This document shows, one piece after another, positions 61,007 to 64,000 of a stretch of DNA of 64,000 bases (position 1 is its first letter; each line of letters opens with the position of its first letter). The notes under the pieces are model-generated. The model had not been told where the DNA came from, searched no databases, and saw nothing but the letters and a program-made list of their open reading frames with translations. The position numbers and the translations under genes are program-made. This DNA is from Glebionis coronaria (lineage: Eukaryota > Streptophyta > Magnoliopsida > Asterales > Asteraceae): positions 102,067,237 through 102,131,236 of the forward strand of contig CM046878.1 of the NCBI GenBank assembly GCA_025667525.1, written 5' to 3'.

Positions 61007-61419
61007 TGGAGGTGGCAAATCTTGCTCATTTGAATACATATGAGCATTTTTTGTCCATTTTCAAAAAAAGATGGGGCACTTTTTGCCCATTCTTTATAAT
61101 GGATGGGCTAAACGGGCGCATATGTAAGAAACTAAATGAGCTTAACGGGCGCACTTATAAAATATTAATTAATATACTCGACGAGTATTTTTTATTAATT
61201 TTTTTATCTCCGGCTTTCAAACAAGTATTTTTATTTTTTAATTGTAGGTTTTTATATGTTTTTTCCCTTTTTTAGCTTGCGCCCGTTTAGCCCGCCCATT
61301 TTATCCGCCCGTTTCGCCCGTGCCCGTTTAGTCCGTGCCCGTTTAGCCCGCCGCCCGTTTAGCCCGTTGCCCGTTTAGCCCCGCTCGTGCCCGCCCGCCC
61401 GCCCATTTTGCCACCTCTG
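61007..61419. mobile_element. hAT-type MITE, 413 bp, GGTGGCAAA ends
   Basis: Left end TGGAGGTGGCAAAT and right end ATTTTGCCACCTCTG are inverted. The flanking octamers gttagaat and gttggaat match at 7 of 8. The right part holds many cgtttagcccg/cgcccg words. Confidence 0.8.
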
Positions 61420-61518
61420 GTTGGAATATAGTGACGATATTAATATCATTTAGATAAGATTATAAGGAAAATAAAAAATTTAAATTATGTGTTTCAATCG
61501 TAACTCTTTGGCTGTAAA

Positions 61519-62083
61519 CAGGGGTGTCATTCGGTTCGGTTCTCGGGTTGTTCGGTTTATTCGGTTCGGGTTATTCGGTTAATTATTTTTTCTGAGTCAA
61601 CCCGAAAACCGAACCGAACCGAAATAGATTTCAACCGAACCGAACCGAAAACCGAATTTGAATTCGGTTCGGTTTTCGGGTTGACCCGAATAACCCGAAT
61701 TTTCTGAATTTTTCAAAAAAAATATATAATTATATAAATATTTACAAAAAAAAGGTTATTTCAAGTATAAAATGATATTTTTATATTAAAATTATGTTTT
61801 AATAACTAGTTTGCATATATTAGGATTAAATTAAATATTAATAACTATTATATATACATAAATTTATAAAAAATATATATATATTTATAAAATTTCGGTT
61901 TTCGGTTCGGTTCTCGGTTCCGACGGCCAAACCCATACCCAACCCGAAAACCGTATTTGTAGTTCGGTTCGGTTCGGTTATGACCCAAAACCCGAATTCT
62001 ATTTTCGGTTCGGTTCTAGTTCGGGTTCGGTTCGGTTCAGTTTTCGGTTTTTGTGGGTCAAACCCGAATTATGGACACCCCTA
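61519..62083. mobile_element. hAT-type MITE, 565 bp, TTCGGTTCGGTT family
   Basis: Left end CAGGGGTGTCATTCGG and right end GAATTATGGACACCCCTA are inverted. gctgtaaa flanks both sides exactly (61,511-61,518 and 62,084-62,091). The interior is dense in cggttcgg/ccgaaccg, with an AT-rich middle. Confidence 0.9.
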
Positions 62084-62091
62084 GCTGTAAA

Positions 62092-64000
62092 TGACAATTA
62101 TGAAAGCACATTCTTTTAAAATTAGAAAATAGCTATCGATAAATAAAAATCAACTAGTTTTGCTCAGTTGACCAACAAATATTCCAGTTTTTACTAAGTG
62201 GTTTTTTTGAGGGAAATCTCCTAAAGGTCTTGAGTTCAAGACTTATCAAGGGCTTTTCTTCTCAAGCGAAGCGGATAAGGAGTTTAACATAACTAGACGA
62301 GGATTTGAAAAAGAAATTATGCCGCTTGGATGTCATTGCACGACTCGATCCACTAACAACTAACATTTACCGTTTTAAAAAAAACTACCGATGAACAAAA
62401 AAGAAGAGTAAAATAAAAACTTCAGTATATGTATTGTACTTAAAATGAATGCTTTTGGCTTTGGTGAATGAAAATTATTGGACTCAACTTAAAAGTATTA
62501 AATTAAAGGTTGACTACTTATTATTGGCCCAATTAAACACATATTCCACTATCTTAATTTAACTTAGGTCAAAGCCTCATTTCATCCTCCTCATTCTTTA
62601 AGAGCAAGGTATCATTTGATGTCGTGGGCTCGTATTATAAAAAAGGTTAATGTCAAGTCATCAAATCACTTCATAACATAACAATCACCATAACAACGAA
62701 AAAATGGTGATGTGGTTAACACCAGTATTTTGCTGTTAGAATGGTCCCACTAGTTTTTTTCTTTTTCAAATTTCAGAAACTATTTTAACAAATTAAAATT
62801 TTAATAAATTAAAAACATTACAAATAACATAAAAGAAACATTACAAATAACAAAAAAAAAACATAGAGTTAAATTAAAAAAAGACAGAAACGCGTACACA
62901 TCTCTTCCATAGTTATCTTATCAGCAGGGGCATCATCACATACAGTGAGAAAAGATCCCACTATCTTCTTTATCTTTAGTAGGTGTAACTTTGAACAACA
63001 TGGGAAACTTTGTACAACTAGCAGAGGGAAATACTTAGCAATTTATTCCCAAAAATGCCCTATAACAGCTATTTATAGATCACAAGGTAACTGCTAAATT
63101 GACAGATTTTTTCAAATCGTGTAATTGATTAGCAATTTTAGGTAACTGTTACTACAGTTAGCCATGTTTTTTAGGAGATCATGAAACGTGTTATTGATCG
63201 AGTCTATAACTTTGAAAAAAATACACATATAGTGAACGATATTGTTCCTGATTTCATGCTTAACAAAATCTGTTGTTTATTTAAATTTAAATTTTACTTT
63301 ATAACATAAGATAATTAAGAAAAAAAATTATTATATTATAAGATAAGACAATTACTGCACCCATTAAGAACCCTAAGCTTATAATTAAAAACAAAAGATA
63401 TGCAATCTAATAATTGTGAAGCTTAAAATCAAGAATCCCAAGATTAAATTTAGAACAAATAGCATAACATGGATATGAATAACTTTAGAGATCGTTGTAG
63501 GTTAGGGAAGAATTGTGGATATTATGATTGCCTTAGGATCGTTGGAGGTATTCGGTATTTGGATCCATGTTTTGTATATGATTCGTATGTTAGATAAGAA
63601 AATATTGATATTGTATATGTTTTTTTATGTTCAACTACAAAACGAATAGTTTAGTTTGATAAATATGATATTCTCTCACCTATCTATATAGTACGGTAGT
63701 TGTTATATCTATTTTCAATTTTATTTTGTCATATTTAAACAATATTAGAGGATAGTTTTTCTTGGTTAGCGATTGTATATGCTAATAAAAAAAATTCATT
63801 TCTTCGGCAATGTATAGATTTTGACTTTATCTTCGAAATAAGCCTAATACTCATATAGTTTTGAAATGGTCATAATCTTTTATTCATATTTTCGTTAAGT
63901 ACAAATTTATAATCACTGAAATTATAAAAGTTCAAATCATTTAAAAAAAAATATCAATATTAAGCTTATCGAAGATAATTATGATGGAGGAAAAACAAAA
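62092..64000. other. AT-rich intergenic DNA
   Basis: No coding region, repeat pair or RNA gene recognised. 62,600-62,760 has short ggttaatgtcaa/ttgatgtcg words that could be a small decayed MITE. Confidence 0.4.

Overview
This window is nuclear DNA of a flowering plant, most likely a eudicot and plausibly Asteraceae. The evidence is intron-rich genes of plant-specific families (an Agenet/Tudor-like protein, a PLATZ zinc-binding protein, a plant O-fucosyltransferase-like protein), Copia retroelements primed by initiator tRNA-Met, plant Helitrons with an RPA gene, hAT remnants and many MITEs. The family-level guess is inference only. No bacterial or organellar genes were seen.

Layout. 1-1.1 kb: repeats and the 3' flank of the first gene. 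1.1-13.6 kb (minus): a complete 14-coding-exon gene for a G2484-1-type Agenet protein; the deduced exons sum to 6330 nt, exactly 2109 codons plus stop. Its 2.5-kb 5'UTR intron is full of foldback MITEs. 14.2-24.5 kb (plus): a decayed autonomous-type Helitron with an RPA70-like pseudogene and a Rep/PIF1-helicase pseudogene, followed on the opposite strand by an intact 121-codon gene with its own TATA box. 25.0-25.4 kb (minus): a small frameshifted gene with a TATA box. 26.6-32.5 kb: an internally deleted Copia element with 1.2-kb LTRs, bracketed by a direct repeat of about 210 bp that is far too long to be a normal target-site duplication. 33.0-34.2 and 46.4-47.6 kb (minus): two halves of an hAT transposase gene, split by a 12.2-kb Copia element (34,196-46,370). 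47.77-48.46 kb: a short non-autonomous Helitron whose empty site survives in a neighbouring tandem repeat. 49.3-51.5 kb (minus): an intact two-exon O-fucosyltransferase-like gene.

Immediately upstream of that gene (51.6-52.8 kb) lies a truncated second copy of the 5' end of the Agenet gene, including its start codon, 5'UTR intron and 5'UTR exon. It therefore forms the promoter-side flank of the O-fucosyltransferase gene. 55.2-57.9 kb (plus): a complete five-exon PLATZ gene with MITEs in its introns. 58.9-62.1 kb: a degenerate array of a roughly 20-bp ACGTTTTCGTC-type unit, first in one orientation and then the other, with three hAT-type MITEs nearby (two with exact 8-bp target duplications). 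62.1-64.0 kb: AT-rich DNA with nothing recognisable.

Three host genes look functional: the Agenet gene, the O-fucosyltransferase-like gene and the PLATZ gene. Two small ORFs are uncertain, and most of the rest is transposable-element DNA in several nested layers. I did not find a convincing new biological system. The most unusual items are the transplanted Agenet-gene 5' end, the long repeats flanking the first Copia element, the inverted ACGTTTTCGTC array and the intact 121-codon gene beside the dead Helitron.
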